The position numbers and the translations under genes are program-made. DNA of 64,000 bases from Candidatus Saccharimonadota bacterium (GTDB lineage: Bacteria > Patescibacteriota > Saccharimonadia > Saccharimonadales > Saccharimonadaceae), in contig JAACVZ010000002.1 in NCBI GenBank assembly GCA_009992235.1, positions 85,617 through 149,616 on the forward strand. The letters are read 5' to 3'. Of this stretch, positions 1-8,878 are shown piece by piece (the stretch's first letter is position 1; each line of letters starts with the position of its first letter). The notes under the pieces are model-generated. The model did not search any database, was not told where the DNA came from, and saw only the letters and a list, made by a program, of their open reading frames with translations.

Positions 1-1244
1 ACCAGTGCATCATTCTGATGAAGCGGAACGACAACAGCAATCCTGTGGCTCACGAGCATACGACGCACCGTGGGGCTAATAGCGTGATCTTCTATGGAGA
101 CTACTGCGTTCAGTTCATCTAATAGTCCAATGTCTTCTGGGGGCAACCTCTTTGCATCTTCTGTTCCTATGAATATAACCCGCGCGTCGCCACTATGAAC
201 GAAGAAAGACACATACTCAGCCTTTAGGGCAACCTGAATAAGTTCAGCTGAACGATGAAGCAATACACGCAGATTAATGGTTGAGCGCACAAGCGAGTTT
301 AGCTCATCGTAGAATTGCTCGACGTTATAATTATCTTTATAGAAAAACCTATTCGTCAAACGATCGAAGAAATGTTTTACCGGTTGGAACAGAAAGGCCA
401 ACAATAACGCAAGCAATACATTTACCGGAGCGGTGCTCGCTATGTCGCCAACATTACCTTGAAAAATGAGCTCAGACACTGCATAGGCTAGCACGTAATA
501 AATAGCTCCAAGCGTTGATAGCACAAGAACATACGCTGTACTTCGAACCGCTGCGCCTTTTATGTCGAATAGCCCATGCTGGAGAATCGCGTAAGATACA
601 CCTCCAATGATAAAAACCGACACCAAAGGGCCAAGCGTAGAAAGTGCAAAGTTGCCAAAAAGTGCAGGGATAATAAGATTTGTCATTGCAATAATAATAA
701 TCGCGCCTCCAAGGCTATAGAAAAGCGCCTTGGCGTATGCTTTAATCATCCGGTTCTTCGATCTACGAGCCCAGGCTAGCCAAAACAAGCCTATAAAAAT
801 GAGGGACGCGATACACATGAAGTATAGCCAAAATAATTGACCGAATTCAATTGCAACGACACTACCATCAATGTATACGTCGGCAACCACAAAGGGAGTG
901 AGCGAAATAAACGAAGCAATACCACCAACCGTCCCATAAAGCACCGTCTGCCAACTTCGCAACCTGACCTTATCGGTCACCGAGCCAATAAAAAAGTACG
1001 CTCCCCCCGCTACGAAAACTGAGCTAAGAAAAAGAAGTCGGTTAATATATAGTAAAATTTCGTGAGGAAAAGTAGTGTAATTGCTTAGGTAGTTAAAGGC
1101 CGCCCATACCGAGAACGCCAATAAAAAAACAATAAGACTGTCGCCGTTCCTGCCCGCCTTACGGCGCGAACGTGAAAGCGAGACAATAAAAACCAGCAAT
1201 AGTGCCTCAACGAATATAAGCCCAATAAGCGTAACCACGTCCAT
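1..1244 (-). CDS. Multi-TM / GAF sensor protein, probable histidine kinase (3' part outside window)
   Basis: Reading the minus strand from an ATG at 1244 gives an open frame of about 414 codons running off the left edge without a stop. The first ~290 residues hold about nine hydrophobic segments, seven of which match the layout of the 7TM N-terminal region of histidine kinases. A soluble part follows (motifs QPVKHFFDR, FYKDNYNVEQFYDEL) that looks like the linker and start of a GAF domain. The catalytic kinase part would lie left of the window, so the kinase assignment is inferred from the sensory half only. It starts 8 nt after the stop of the GNAT-ThiF gene on the same strand, which suggests co-transcription. 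A CheY-like gene lies just beyond that gene, divergently. Confidence 0.7.
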   Translation of the reverse strand, partial: MDVVTLIGLIFVEALLLVFIVSLSRSRRKAGRNGDSLIVFLLAFSVWAAFNYLSNYTTFPHEILLYINRLLFLSSVFVAGGAYFFIGSVTDKVRLRSWQTVLYGTVGGIASFISLTPFVVADVYIDGSVVAIEFGQLFWLYFMCIASLIFIGLFWLAWARRSKNRMIKAYAKALFYSLGGAIIIIAMTNLIIPALFGNFALSTLGPLVSVFIIGGVSYAILQHGLFDIKGAAVRSTAYVLVLSTLGAIYYVLAYAVSELIFQGNVGDIASTAPVNVLLALLLAFLFQPVKHFFDRLTNRFFYKDNYNVEQFYDELNSLVRSTINLRVLLHRSAELIQVALKAEYVSFFVHSGDARVIFIGTEDAKRLPPEDIGLLDELNAVVSIEDHAISPTVRRMLVSHRIAVVVPLHQNDAL

Positions 1245-1252
1245 AGGGACAA

Positions 1253-2929
1253 TTATATACTAGAAGAGTAGTCCGTGGGCGGGTTTCTACCCAATTTCGT
1301 TCGCACCAGGGCAACGAGCGCAGTTTTCGCAAAGTGCACTAGCGGATAGCGAACATCATGCGATCCATCAATAATATCAATCGATTTTCCGCGAGGGGCG
1401 AAAAGAAGAGACGCTGCACGCGCAGGAGATATATCTCGAACAAGGTGAGCGACTGCCTGTTGAGCCACATGAGAGGCCGTTATGCCCACGCCCGGCGCAA
1501 CCGTTGGAGCAGACACCTCACCAGACGCAATCTTCTTAAACAAATCCATATCGGCATAAGAAGGAATGTGTGGTACCCACTTCCAAAGGGCTACTTCCTG
1601 TTTCGCGATATCTTCAAGAGCCATATCTTCCGATAGACCGAAATACTTCTCGAAGCTCACACGCTCCGGGTCGAAAGACGTCACGTATGAACCGAAGCCT
1701 ACGTTCATACCCATTAACGCTGGAGTACCATTCCGACGAGCCTCGCGAGCAATCATCACTCCAATTTCATGTTTTGTATACTCTGTTTCGTCGATAACAA
1801 GATGGCTCCCCTCAACGAAAGCTGCGACATTTTCAGGCGTCACTCCGTCTTGATAGGTATCTATCTTTGCAAACGGCTGTATATCTTTTATCAACCCGGC
1901 GATAACCTCGGCCTTATTTTGATGAACAGTATTATAGGTAGCACCTTCTTGTCGATTCAGGTTTTCAATCTCAAACGGATCTGGATCAGCGAGGCGAAAA
2001 TTCTTCACACCCATGCGTGCAAGTTGGATAGCAACCGCCCCACCATCGCCCCCGGCCCCTGCAATTGCAACGATAGATTCGGTAACTCTTTGATGCTCTG
2101 CTTCATTTAGCCATCCATAGTTCCGCTCATGTTGTTCTCTTGGAGCCTGAAGAAAATCAGTCTTCAGCGCCATGCGCCCTAAGCCAAGTTCAGATTTTTG
2201 ACCCTCCATAAATGGTCCGAAGCGCTCCTCCCGAGATGGAAACAATGCAATCCGCCTCTGATCAGCTTGATGCATTTCACGCGTCATGTCCTGAAGCCGA
2301 AACTCAACCAAAATATTACTTGAGTTATATTTTTCAGAAAAGAGCGGCTCGCCAAGTACATTCATCGCCACTCCAATCTGCTGCAGGCTCCTTAATAGCG
2401 GTGTCTCGAGAATCGCGTACAATGGACCGGCGTCTGGCCTTGAAAGCCCTTCTTGGGTCATCGCACGCATAAGATATAGCTTTAAGTGCTGCGCCGAGCG
2501 CCCAAGCTCGACCGGTAGTTTATTCTTGTCCGCTATAAGTCGCGACACCTCGCGGGCGGGTCCATGGGCACCGTCAAGAGTGAATAGCTCCTCCGAGGGG
2601 AGCGGCGTAGCCGTGTCTTTGTCTCTGTAAATAATGCGCGACGTACCAACCACCTGTCCCTCCGCGCTAAGAATGACGAAGTGTGATGTATTTGGATCGC
2701 TATCATACTCGTCAAACTCGGCACCGTTTTCATCCCTGGCTGATTCTGGAAGAAAGTGGTGTGTATCTATATAGCTTTGAGCGCGTAATTGACCCATTTT
2801 CATCCATGCGTCAGGATGATCGAGCGAATTAATCTTCCTAAGCTCAAGCCTGGTTTTGGGCTCGAGCTCAATCTGCGTGGGAATAATGCGCTGACCTTGT
2901 GTATCAGCACCTCTATCATGTACGGTCAT
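1253..2929 (-). CDS. Fusion of autoinducer-synthase-like GNAT domain and ThiF/E1-like adenylating domain
   Basis: 558 residues. Residues ~30-215 have the pattern of LuxI/FeeM-type N-acyl synthases: an LRAQSY start, acidic EFDEYD (71-76), GTSRII (95-100) and REVSRLI (126-132). Residues ~280-530 are a ThiF/MoeB/E1-type Rossmann domain with GAGGDGG (291-297), acidic DPDPFE, NLNRQ (323-327) and a lysine at 339 equivalent to the ATP-binding lysine of the family. The protein contains no cysteine, so it has neither the E1 thioester cysteine nor the CxxC zinc pairs of MoeB/ThiF. No ubiquitin-like or ThiS/MoaD-like partner is visible nearby. The substrate is unknown; an acyl- or peptide-modification role is possible. 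It is followed at 8 nt by the sensor protein gene. Confidence 0.75.
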   Translation of the reverse strand: MTVHDRGADTQGQRIIPTQIELEPKTRLELRKINSLDHPDAWMKMGQLRAQSYIDTHHFLPESARDENGAEFDEYDSDPNTSHFVILSAEGQVVGTSRIIYRDKDTATPLPSEELFTLDGAHGPAREVSRLIADKNKLPVELGRSAQHLKLYLMRAMTQEGLSRPDAGPLYAILETPLLRSLQQIGVAMNVLGEPLFSEKYNSSNILVEFRLQDMTREMHQADQRRIALFPSREERFGPFMEGQKSELGLGRMALKTDFLQAPREQHERNYGWLNEAEHQRVTESIVAIAGAGGDGGAVAIQLARMGVKNFRLADPDPFEIENLNRQEGATYNTVHQNKAEVIAGLIKDIQPFAKIDTYQDGVTPENVAAFVEGSHLVIDETEYTKHEIGVMIAREARRNGTPALMGMNVGFGSYVTSFDPERVSFEKYFGLSEDMALEDIAKQEVALWKWVPHIPSYADMDLFKKIASGEVSAPTVAPGVGITASHVAQQAVAHLVRDISPARAASLLFAPRGKSIDIIDGSHDVRYPLVHFAKTALVALVRTKLGRNPPTDYSSSI

Positions 2930-2982
2930 ATATGATAACTATAATATAATATCCGTAAAATGCAATATGCTACAATGTAACC

Positions 2983-3351
2983 ATGACCAAAATCGCTATC
3001 ATTGAAGACGACGCCACTATTAGCCAAATGTACCGCATGAAATTTGAAGCCGATGGCTTCGATGTCCAACTGGCAAACGATGGCGAACGGGGCGTTGAGC
3101 TCGTTAAACACTTCGCGCCAGACATTATCCTACTTGACCTTCAAATGCCAAAAAAAACCGGACATCAAGCCCTCCAAGAAATTCGCGCTGAACCGTGGGG
3201 CAAAGATGTTCCAGTTATTATTCTGACCAACCTCGGCGAAGAAGAGGCCCCGAAAGAACTTCGAAGCCTAGGTATTGAAAGCTACATTGTCAAGGCTGAA
3301 CTAACGCCTCGACAGGTTGTTCAGCGCGTCAAAGACACGCTTGGTACTTAA
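2983..3351 (+). CDS. Single-domain response regulator (CheY-like receiver)
   Basis: 122 residues forming only a receiver domain: acidic pair D9-D10, phospho-acceptor Asp52 in LLDLQMP, Thr82 and Lys104, all at the expected places. There is no output domain, so it should act by protein-protein contact, as CheY or Spo0F do. It is transcribed away from the GNAT-ThiF/sensor pair, making it a plausible partner of that sensor, but this is inference. The start codon lies 6 nt after an extended -10 box (TGCTACAAT), with no ribosome binding site, so the mRNA is probably leaderless. The stop codon overlaps the end of convergent folD by 4 nt. Confidence 0.9.
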   Translation: MTKIAIIEDDATISQMYRMKFEADGFDVQLANDGERGVELVKHFAPDIILLDLQMPKKTGHQALQEIRAEPWGKDVPVIILTNLGEEEAPKELRSLGIESYIVKAELTPRQVVQRVKDTLGT

Positions 3352-4157
3352 GGCTTCGCTGTTGCCTGCGCCGCTTGAATAACGTTATCAATAAGTGAGG
3401 CGACCGTCAGTGGCCCGACGCCACCTTTTTCGGGTGTTATGGTTATGTCACTGCGCTCACGCACCTCAGAAGCAACGTCCCCTACCAGCACGCCGCCCTC
3501 AGATGCTGTACCAGCATCGACAATAACCGCGCCCAGTCCAACCATAGATGCACGAATCAGGCCAGGAACACCAGTGGCGGTAACAATAATATCAGCCTCT
3601 TTTAGCGCCGTCGGTAGATCGCTTGTCGTGTCATCGTAAGCACGCACATCGAGGCCAGCCTTCGTCCACTCAGCAATAAGCGGTGCTCCGACCAAGCGCC
3701 CTTTTCCAACAACGGCAATGTGTGAGCCCTCAAGCTTCACGTTGTACCCAGCAAGTAACCAGTCAATAGCCGTTACGGTGGCTGACACGTAGCCGGCTTG
3801 CGGCCCTAACCCGTCGACATCTTTTTCTGGCGCAATATGCGCAACAATATCGTCAGTCTGGTCAGGATGCGTCAGCGGAAGCTGAACCACGATACCATGC
3901 ACCGAGTTATCGTCATTTAGTTCATCGATGCGAATTCGGATAACATCAACGGTCGTGCGTTCAATAACAACATTAACTAAAATATCCACACCATAGACCT
4001 GCTTCAGGCGGGTATAGGTAACGCTAGCTGGGTCGTCGCCGGTTATGAGAATGACGAGCTTCGGAAATACACCACGCGCCTGACGAAGCGCACGCACCTG
4101 CTTGGCCTGACGCTCTTTTATGTATCCGACAAGTTCTGTTCCATTGAGTAATTTCAC
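3348..4157 (-). CDS. folD: Bifunctional methylenetetrahydrofolate dehydrogenase / methenyl-THF cyclohydrolase
   Basis: FolD interconverts 5,10-methylene-THF and 10-formyl-THF in the cytosol. The catalytic TYTRLK segment (Tyr and Lys), the GIVVQLPL signature, KDVDGLGP and the Rossmann segment VVGKGRLVGAP are all visible, as is the C-terminal PEKGGVGPLT motif. The frame can be opened at an ATG at 4193, but family alignment (VKLLNGTEL) favours the GTG at 4157, which sits 7 nt after TGCTACGCT, a possible extended -10. From this start the protein is about 269 residues, slightly short for FolD (~285). glyA lies further along the window and feeds the same C1 pool. The start choice is less certain than the function. 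Confidence 0.93.
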   Translation of the reverse strand: MKLLNGTELVGYIKERQAKQVRALRQARGVFPKLVILITGDDPASVTYTRLKQVYGVDILVNVVIERTTVDVIRIRIDELNDDNSVHGIVVQLPLTHPDQTDDIVAHIAPEKDVDGLGPQAGYVSATVTAIDWLLAGYNVKLEGSHIAVVGKGRLVGAPLIAEWTKAGLDVRAYDDTTSDLPTALKEADIIVTATGVPGLIRASMVGLGAVIVDAGTASEGGVLVGDVASEVRERSDITITPEKGGVGPLTVASLIDNVIQAAQATAKP

Positions 4158-4203
4158 GAGGTTTAGCGTAGCAGAATAAGCACTATGATACAATGAACCT
4201 ATT

Positions 4204-4689
4204 ATGAATATACTTACACAACTCGCACAATCATCAACCTACTACTACGATAGTTACAGTACATCAGGCTCAACGCTAACAGAGGCCGAAGCAACGGCGC
4301 TCGCTAGCCTAATGTTTGGCGCGTTTGTATTCTCACTCTTCCTAGCACTCATCTCATACGTCGTTATGGCTGTTGGCCTTATGAAAATTTTCAACAAGGC
4401 TGGCGTCGCTCCATGGATTGCTTGGGTACCATTTTACAACTCTTGGAAGATGCTCGAAATTGGCGAACAAAAAGGATTCTGGGCAGTTCTTGCTATCATC
4501 CCTGTCGTAAATGTCGTTTCTACGGTATTCATGTACATAGCTATGTATCACATAGGTAAAAGGCTCGGCAAAGAAGGAGCTTTCGTACTCCTCGCCATCT
4601 TCCTTCCTGCCGTCTGGGTTCTATGGCTTGGGTTTGACAAGTCAACCTGGAACGAAACTCCTTCAACTGCACCAAGCGTCTCTGCCTAG
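4204..4689 (+). CDS. Small membrane protein, DUF5684-like
   Basis: 161 residues with about four hydrophobic segments: ~residues 34-60, 72-84, ~96-118 and ~127-141. The motif GVAPWIAWVPFYNSWKMLEI and the later GFWAVLAIIPVVN are typical of the DUF5684 family of small integral membrane proteins, which often neighbour signal-peptidase or pilus genes. A serine/tyrosine-rich N-terminus precedes the first membrane segment and a Ser/Thr/Pro tail ends the protein. A TACAAT box lies 9 nt before the ATG and there is no Shine-Dalgarno site. No biochemical function is known for the family. The next gene, on the opposite strand, is a pilin-like protein. Confidence 0.7.
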   Translation: MNILTQLAQSSTYYYDSYSTSGSTLTEAEATALASLMFGAFVFSLFLALISYVVMAVGLMKIFNKAGVAPWIAWVPFYNSWKMLEIGEQKGFWAVLAIIPVVNVVSTVFMYIAMYHIGKRLGKEGAFVLLAIFLPAVWVLWLGFDKSTWNETPSTAPSVSA

Positions 4690-4692
4690 TCT

Positions 4693-5625
4693 CTAGTACT
4701 TAATTGCTCGGTTAACCGTGATGTACGGCTGGAGATTGTTGTGAGCTCCGCTGCCACCCGTGTTAGACAGGAAGGGCAGGACTACTGCCCCAGAATTATA
4801 AGGTGAACTAATTCCATAGGTTGCACCCGAGCCTCCCAGGTAATCGTTCACATTGCCATCCATGCGCGATCCAGAGTGCGTGTGGCTCGGCATCTCAGCA
4901 ACCGTAAGAGTATGCTCATTTTCACCACCCTTCTCTCCCAGTGCATCAAAATTACTATCTGATGAATTCACCGCAACCTGAACGCGTCCCTGAGAACTAG
5001 GCAGGTTAAAGGTTGTACTTCCATCACCAGAGCCAAAGGTTGTTCCTATGACCGAGAAAAGACTTGAATAGGTCGTTCGAGATACGGCCGAACCATCTTC
5101 CAGTAAGTAACCTTCAGGTGCTGTAGTCCAGTATCCTTCAATAGATGTCCCGACAGGTGTTCCATCGCCAGCAACCGTCAGGGCCGACACCGCACTTCCG
5201 CTAAACACTCTCCAAGCGGTACCGGTGCTAGACCGAAGCGCCTCAACGTATCCCTCGCTCGCCGCTTCAATAGGCTCGCTGTTGCCATTTAGTTGCGGTT
5301 CGTTCACCACGAAGTAAGTCCGGTAATCATCATACTCATTTATGTAAGCGGACAGAGTCGCTTGCACCTCACCGTTGCAGTTAGTATTTGGCTTAAGAGG
5401 CTGGGCGTCGCTCCAGGTGACGGTATTCTCACTTATTCGTAGGCATGCTTCTGCAAAAACGACCCCCGCCTCAGCGGCAGATTTAGCCAACTCGGTATAG
5501 CGTTGATTTTCTAGTGCGCCACGGATTGCGGTTGTTGCGCTCACGGCTGTAACTAGCACCATTAGCATCACCACCGAAGCGATAAGGACAGTTGGAAGGG
5601 CAAAGCCTTGTTTATGTTTCATCAT
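4693..5625 (-). CDS. Minor pilin-like protein with C-terminal phage tail-collar domain
   Basis: The N-terminus KQGFALPTVLIASVVMLMV is a PilX-type prepilin leader and hydrophobic helix (cleavage expected between G and F). Residues ~35-160 are a pilin-like globular part. Residues ~165-313 match the phage tail collar domain / microcystin-dependent protein fold: WTTAPEGYLLEDGSAVSRTT, FNLPSSQGRVQVA, GGENEHTLTVAEMPSHTHSG and the ending LQPYITVNRAIKY. The protein would be displayed at a pilus tip or surface. An AAGGAG site 10 nt upstream favours the ATG at 5625 over the one at 5634, which is only 1 nt from that site. It is last in a three-gene prepilin cluster. Confidence 0.8.
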   Translation of the reverse strand: MMKHKQGFALPTVLIASVVMLMVLVTAVSATTAIRGALENQRYTELAKSAAEAGVVFAEACLRISENTVTWSDAQPLKPNTNCNGEVQATLSAYINEYDDYRTYFVVNEPQLNGNSEPIEAASEGYVEALRSSTGTAWRVFSGSAVSALTVAGDGTPVGTSIEGYWTTAPEGYLLEDGSAVSRTTYSSLFSVIGTTFGSGDGSTTFNLPSSQGRVQVAVNSSDSNFDALGEKGGENEHTLTVAEMPSHTHSGSRMDGNVNDYLGGSGATYGISSPYNSGAVVLPFLSNTGGSGAHNNLQPYITVNRAIKY

Positions 5626-5686
5626 TGTTTTCATTCTCCTTATGATTATAGTACATTACGCGTAATTTTTTCTAGGCTACCCAAGG

Positions 5687-7963
5687 CTACAGGGCGCCTG
5701 CGTTATACAGCTCCTGAACTTCAGCCGCAGATAGTGCCCTGCTGTAAACACGCACATCATCCATACTTCCAGGGAAATATCGGTCAGCGCTACTATACGA
5801 ACGGCTAGCAATGTATATGCCTCCATCGGGGTTTAAGCTGCCAAGATTGCCTGAGGTCACGCTCGACTGCAATGAACCGTCAGTGTATATTATCATCGTC
5901 CCAGCTGAAGAGGTTGCGCAATAATGATGCCAACTGCTATCAAAATAATTGTGAGGGAAATCAACAACTGCACTCCCACTAGCGCCATTCATTCTGGTTT
6001 TGAGCATAGGGAAAGTCGAGATATCGGCTTCGTCAAGCCAAACATTGACAGCGTTCGGACCATCATATGAACTGCCGTGCGAGAAGAGGTACTGATAGGC
6101 AGCACCGCTTGGATCGAGAGGCCTGAACCAGAAGCAGACAGACAACGCACCGCTACCATAGTCGACGTCCGGCATGGCTATAGTGTCATTGTCGCCATCA
6201 AAGCTATAGGCTTTGTTCGGTTCACCAGACCTGTCGTAGGTTAAGCTGGCGCCATTAACCGTCCCGTCGTTGTCATTTATTACATCCTCGGCGCTACCGT
6301 TCATAGGCCACCACGCAACCATGTCGTCCATATAGCTTGGGTCGCCCGCATAAAAGCTGATGTTGTCGAGAGATAGCCACGTATTGCGCACGGCATAAAG
6401 CTGGACACGGCCGTCCGCTAGTATATCAATCCTTGCGTGAGCATCAGTGCTTACGGTCGTCGAAAGGATGCGCTCGCTTGGACGGTATCCCACAGGAAGT
6501 ACTGCAATATCCGTTCCGTCCGCTGTTGACCCCCCCTTAACAAGCCCCTTAAGCGTCACAATGCCGTCGCTACTTTTTGTATATTGCGGTGTGCCATATA
6601 TGCTTCCATACCAAGTCCACCCAGCAAGTAAGCTGAAATTGTTCCAAGTTCCAAGCGAGCCCGGATAATACATAGTCTGCAATGAGAGATGATTGCTCCC
6701 TACCCCCTTAGCGATAATACCCTTAGTCGCTCTCTCTATCGAAATAGGTGCATACGTAGATGATCGACCATGGTAATGAAGATATTCCGAGGGTCGTAAA
6801 TTATCAGGTAGGCTCATTATCTCAGTGCCGCTCGTTGTCGTACCTGGAGCTACAAGACCATCTATATGAACTCGACCCGAGTCATCGACTGCGTAGCTCG
6901 CAGGGGCAAAGTCATATCCTTGCAATGAGGCGCCATAGTTACTCCACCCATTAGAAAGTGGATTTACCTCTTGCCTGTCATACCGTCCATTATCGGGAAT
7001 AAACCTAATCGTATCTAAGGAAAGCCATAGGTTGCTAACACCTGTACTCGTTACGACACTGCCGTCGGGATGAACGTCAACGCGTGCACCTGATGTATTG
7101 TTATTGCTGCTCGTACTAAACATGAGCTGATAGGCCGGACGATACGATTCAGGAAGTGTGGCAACCGTGCCAAGCGCACCCGATTTTATCATGCCCTTCA
7201 ACACTACCACGCCATCGGCTGTTCTTCTGTACGCCGGGGGTGAATATGGGCTCCCATAGAAAATCCATCCATTCTGTAGGGGAAGGCTGTGCCATCCAGT
7301 GTCCGCAACAAATAAGCTGACAGCATCAGAATTCACCTGCCCTACAGTGTTCGCAGCAACCGCCCGATAAAGGTTACCCTCCATGCTCGGCACCGAAGAG
7401 AATGCTAGTGTCGTGCCAGTAGCTCCATCAATGGACGTCCAGCTGACCCCCTTGTCTTTCGACACCTCCCACTGAATAGTTGGCGTAGGATATCCAGTTG
7501 TCGCTACTGAAAAGCTTGCCGTTTCAGCAACCGCAATAGACGCTTCAGTAGGCTGCTGAGCAATAGCCGGCGCCTCCTCGAGCGGAACCCCCGTGCCAAG
7601 ACTATACCCCGAAACCGCGACAATCTTTTCTGGTGCGTTGTAAGTAATAGTCACCTTGACTAAGCCGATATTCGGCGCCGCCGGGTTTGGACAACTAATA
7701 ACGACGCTAACGCGAACATCCGTCAGGCCGTCCACTACGACGGGCTCATCGGTTAATGGGTTTGATGGCGTACAGTCGCCCTCGGCGCGTGAGAACTGGT
7801 CTATATAATCACTCGCCAGTCGAGATGCTCGAACTTCGGCTCGAATGTTCCCTGAATCACGAATAATGAACGAGAAAAGAGTGTAGCCGGCGCTAAGAAA
7901 TATCGAAGCAACGAAGAGTGTGATGAGTAGCTCTACTGCCGTAAACCCGCGTCGAAACATCAT
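5687..7963 (-). CDS. Giant pilin-anchored adhesin: Ig-like, three tail-fibre-like repeats, LamG
   Basis: 758 residues. Residues 1-35 are a prepilin leader and helix (RRGF then TAVELLITLFVAS). Residues ~135-220 are an Ig-like domain (PTIQWEVSKDKG, YRAVAANTVGQVNSDAV). Three ~105-residue repeats follow (about 228-322, 334-432, 443-538), each starting with a GW.YG motif, then DG.V.LKG, LP..YRP and LSLD/LSLQ; such modules are common in phage tail and receptor-binding proteins. Residues ~546-758 are a concanavalin-like LamG domain (WWPMNGSAED, YSFDGDND, SWHHYCATSS, DDVRVYSRALSAAEVQELY). It overlaps the upstream prepilin gene by ATGA. A role as pilus-borne adhesin binding glycans or a host surface is inferred. 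Confidence 0.85.
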   Translation of the reverse strand: MMFRRGFTAVELLITLFVASIFLSAGYTLFSFIIRDSGNIRAEVRASRLASDYIDQFSRAEGDCTPSNPLTDEPVVVDGLTDVRVSVVISCPNPAAPNIGLVKVTITYNAPEKIVAVSGYSLGTGVPLEEAPAIAQQPTEASIAVAETASFSVATTGYPTPTIQWEVSKDKGVSWTSIDGATGTTLAFSSVPSMEGNLYRAVAANTVGQVNSDAVSLFVADTGWHSLPLQNGWIFYGSPYSPPAYRRTADGVVVLKGMIKSGALGTVATLPESYRPAYQLMFSTSSNNNTSGARVDVHPDGSVVTSTGVSNLWLSLDTIRFIPDNGRYDRQEVNPLSNGWSNYGASLQGYDFAPASYAVDDSGRVHIDGLVAPGTTTSGTEIMSLPDNLRPSEYLHYHGRSSTYAPISIERATKGIIAKGVGSNHLSLQTMYYPGSLGTWNNFSLLAGWTWYGSIYGTPQYTKSSDGIVTLKGLVKGGSTADGTDIAVLPVGYRPSERILSTTVSTDAHARIDILADGRVQLYAVRNTWLSLDNISFYAGDPSYMDDMVAWWPMNGSAEDVINDNDGTVNGASLTYDRSGEPNKAYSFDGDNDTIAMPDVDYGSGALSVCFWFRPLDPSGAAYQYLFSHGSSYDGPNAVNVWLDEADISTFPMLKTRMNGASGSAVVDFPHNYFDSSWHHYCATSSAGTMIIYTDGSLQSSVTSGNLGSLNPDGGIYIASRSYSSADRYFPGSMDDVRVYSRALSAAEVQELYNAGAL

Positions 7964-8814
7964 TCAAAGTACCCCGGCGTTACGTTTGCATACGAGCGAC
8001 TAGACCGAACATGACCCTCTTCCGTAACCATCGATCCAGCCACCATCTGGCCTGCCGTGACATCAACCCGAACAGTCAATGCCGAACCTAAGGCGCCAGA
8101 CCTCGCACTGGTAGTCTGGGTATGATCGCTAGCTGTTGCTATTGGCGTGGTCGAGGCCGAGCTCGAATAATAACTGAGATTGAAATTTTCAGCTTCAACG
8201 CCCTCTATTAATAGTTCGTCGTTAGACCCACAATATGCAGCCACATAACCCGGTGTGCACGAAGGAAGTTGCCACGGAACCTCACAACCAGCGGTTGCGT
8301 AGTCGGACGGCATAAGCACCCGACGCCACAATGAATCATTACGGACAAAATACGCCACGTTAACAACAAGTTGCGCGTTACTCGCTGCTGATGCGCTGTC
8401 ACAGGTATAAGGAAGGTTTTTCATCACTACAACGCTACTGCCTGGGCTCTGGGGCTGCTTCGTAGTCGCAAACATACGCAAAATGAGCGCGTCACCCGAA
8501 GCGGTCGCGTTCTCGAAGCTAGCCGTGCCGTCATCGATACCCTGAGGAGAAATAGGAGTAAAGCTATTAGTCGCCAAAAACCCGGCCGAGCGCCGAACGT
8601 CATCATCAATACGGCTAAAGGTCAACTGCAGGTCATAGGTAAGGGTGTTGCGAACACTCGAAACAAGTGCCTCGCCAGTCAAGCTAATAATAGCAATAAT
8701 AAACCCGCTAATCATTAATATAACAATCGGGGCAACGACGAGTAATTCTACGAGCGTAAAGCCAGACCGAAGACGGTTTGCGCGACTTACTTTTTCATTT
8801 TCTTGACGTGCCAT
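7960..8814 (-). CDS. PilW-like minor prepilin
   Basis: 284 residues. The leader RLRSGFTLVELLVVAPIVILMI is a classic class III prepilin signal with Glu at +5 of the mature protein. The remaining ~240 residues are a variable globular domain containing several cysteines (YTCDSASAA, AGCEVPWQLPSC, AAYCGSND) that could form disulfides outside the cell. It is the first gene of a three-gene cluster of prepilin-like proteins (ATGA overlap with the next). Minor pilins of this kind prime pilus assembly at the inner face and remain at the tip. Dedicated pilus assembly ATPase and platform genes lie at 49-54 kb. Confidence 0.8.
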   Translation of the reverse strand: MARQENEKVSRANRLRSGFTLVELLVVAPIVILMISGFIIAIISLTGEALVSSVRNTLTYDLQLTFSRIDDDVRRSAGFLATNSFTPISPQGIDDGTASFENATASGDALILRMFATTKQPQSPGSSVVVMKNLPYTCDSASAASNAQLVVNVAYFVRNDSLWRRVLMPSDYATAGCEVPWQLPSCTPGYVAAYCGSNDELLIEGVEAENFNLSYYSSSASTTPIATASDHTQTTSARSGALGSALTVRVDVTAGQMVAGSMVTEEGHVRSSRSYANVTPGYFE

Positions 8815-8878
8815 TATATCCCTATGTTACTGTCTATGCTTATACTCACAAGTATACCCTTTTGTACCCATAAAACAC

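Noticed and set aside
1358..2472. Several short + strand frames
   Set aside because: All lie antisense to the GNAT-ThiF gene and lack domains.
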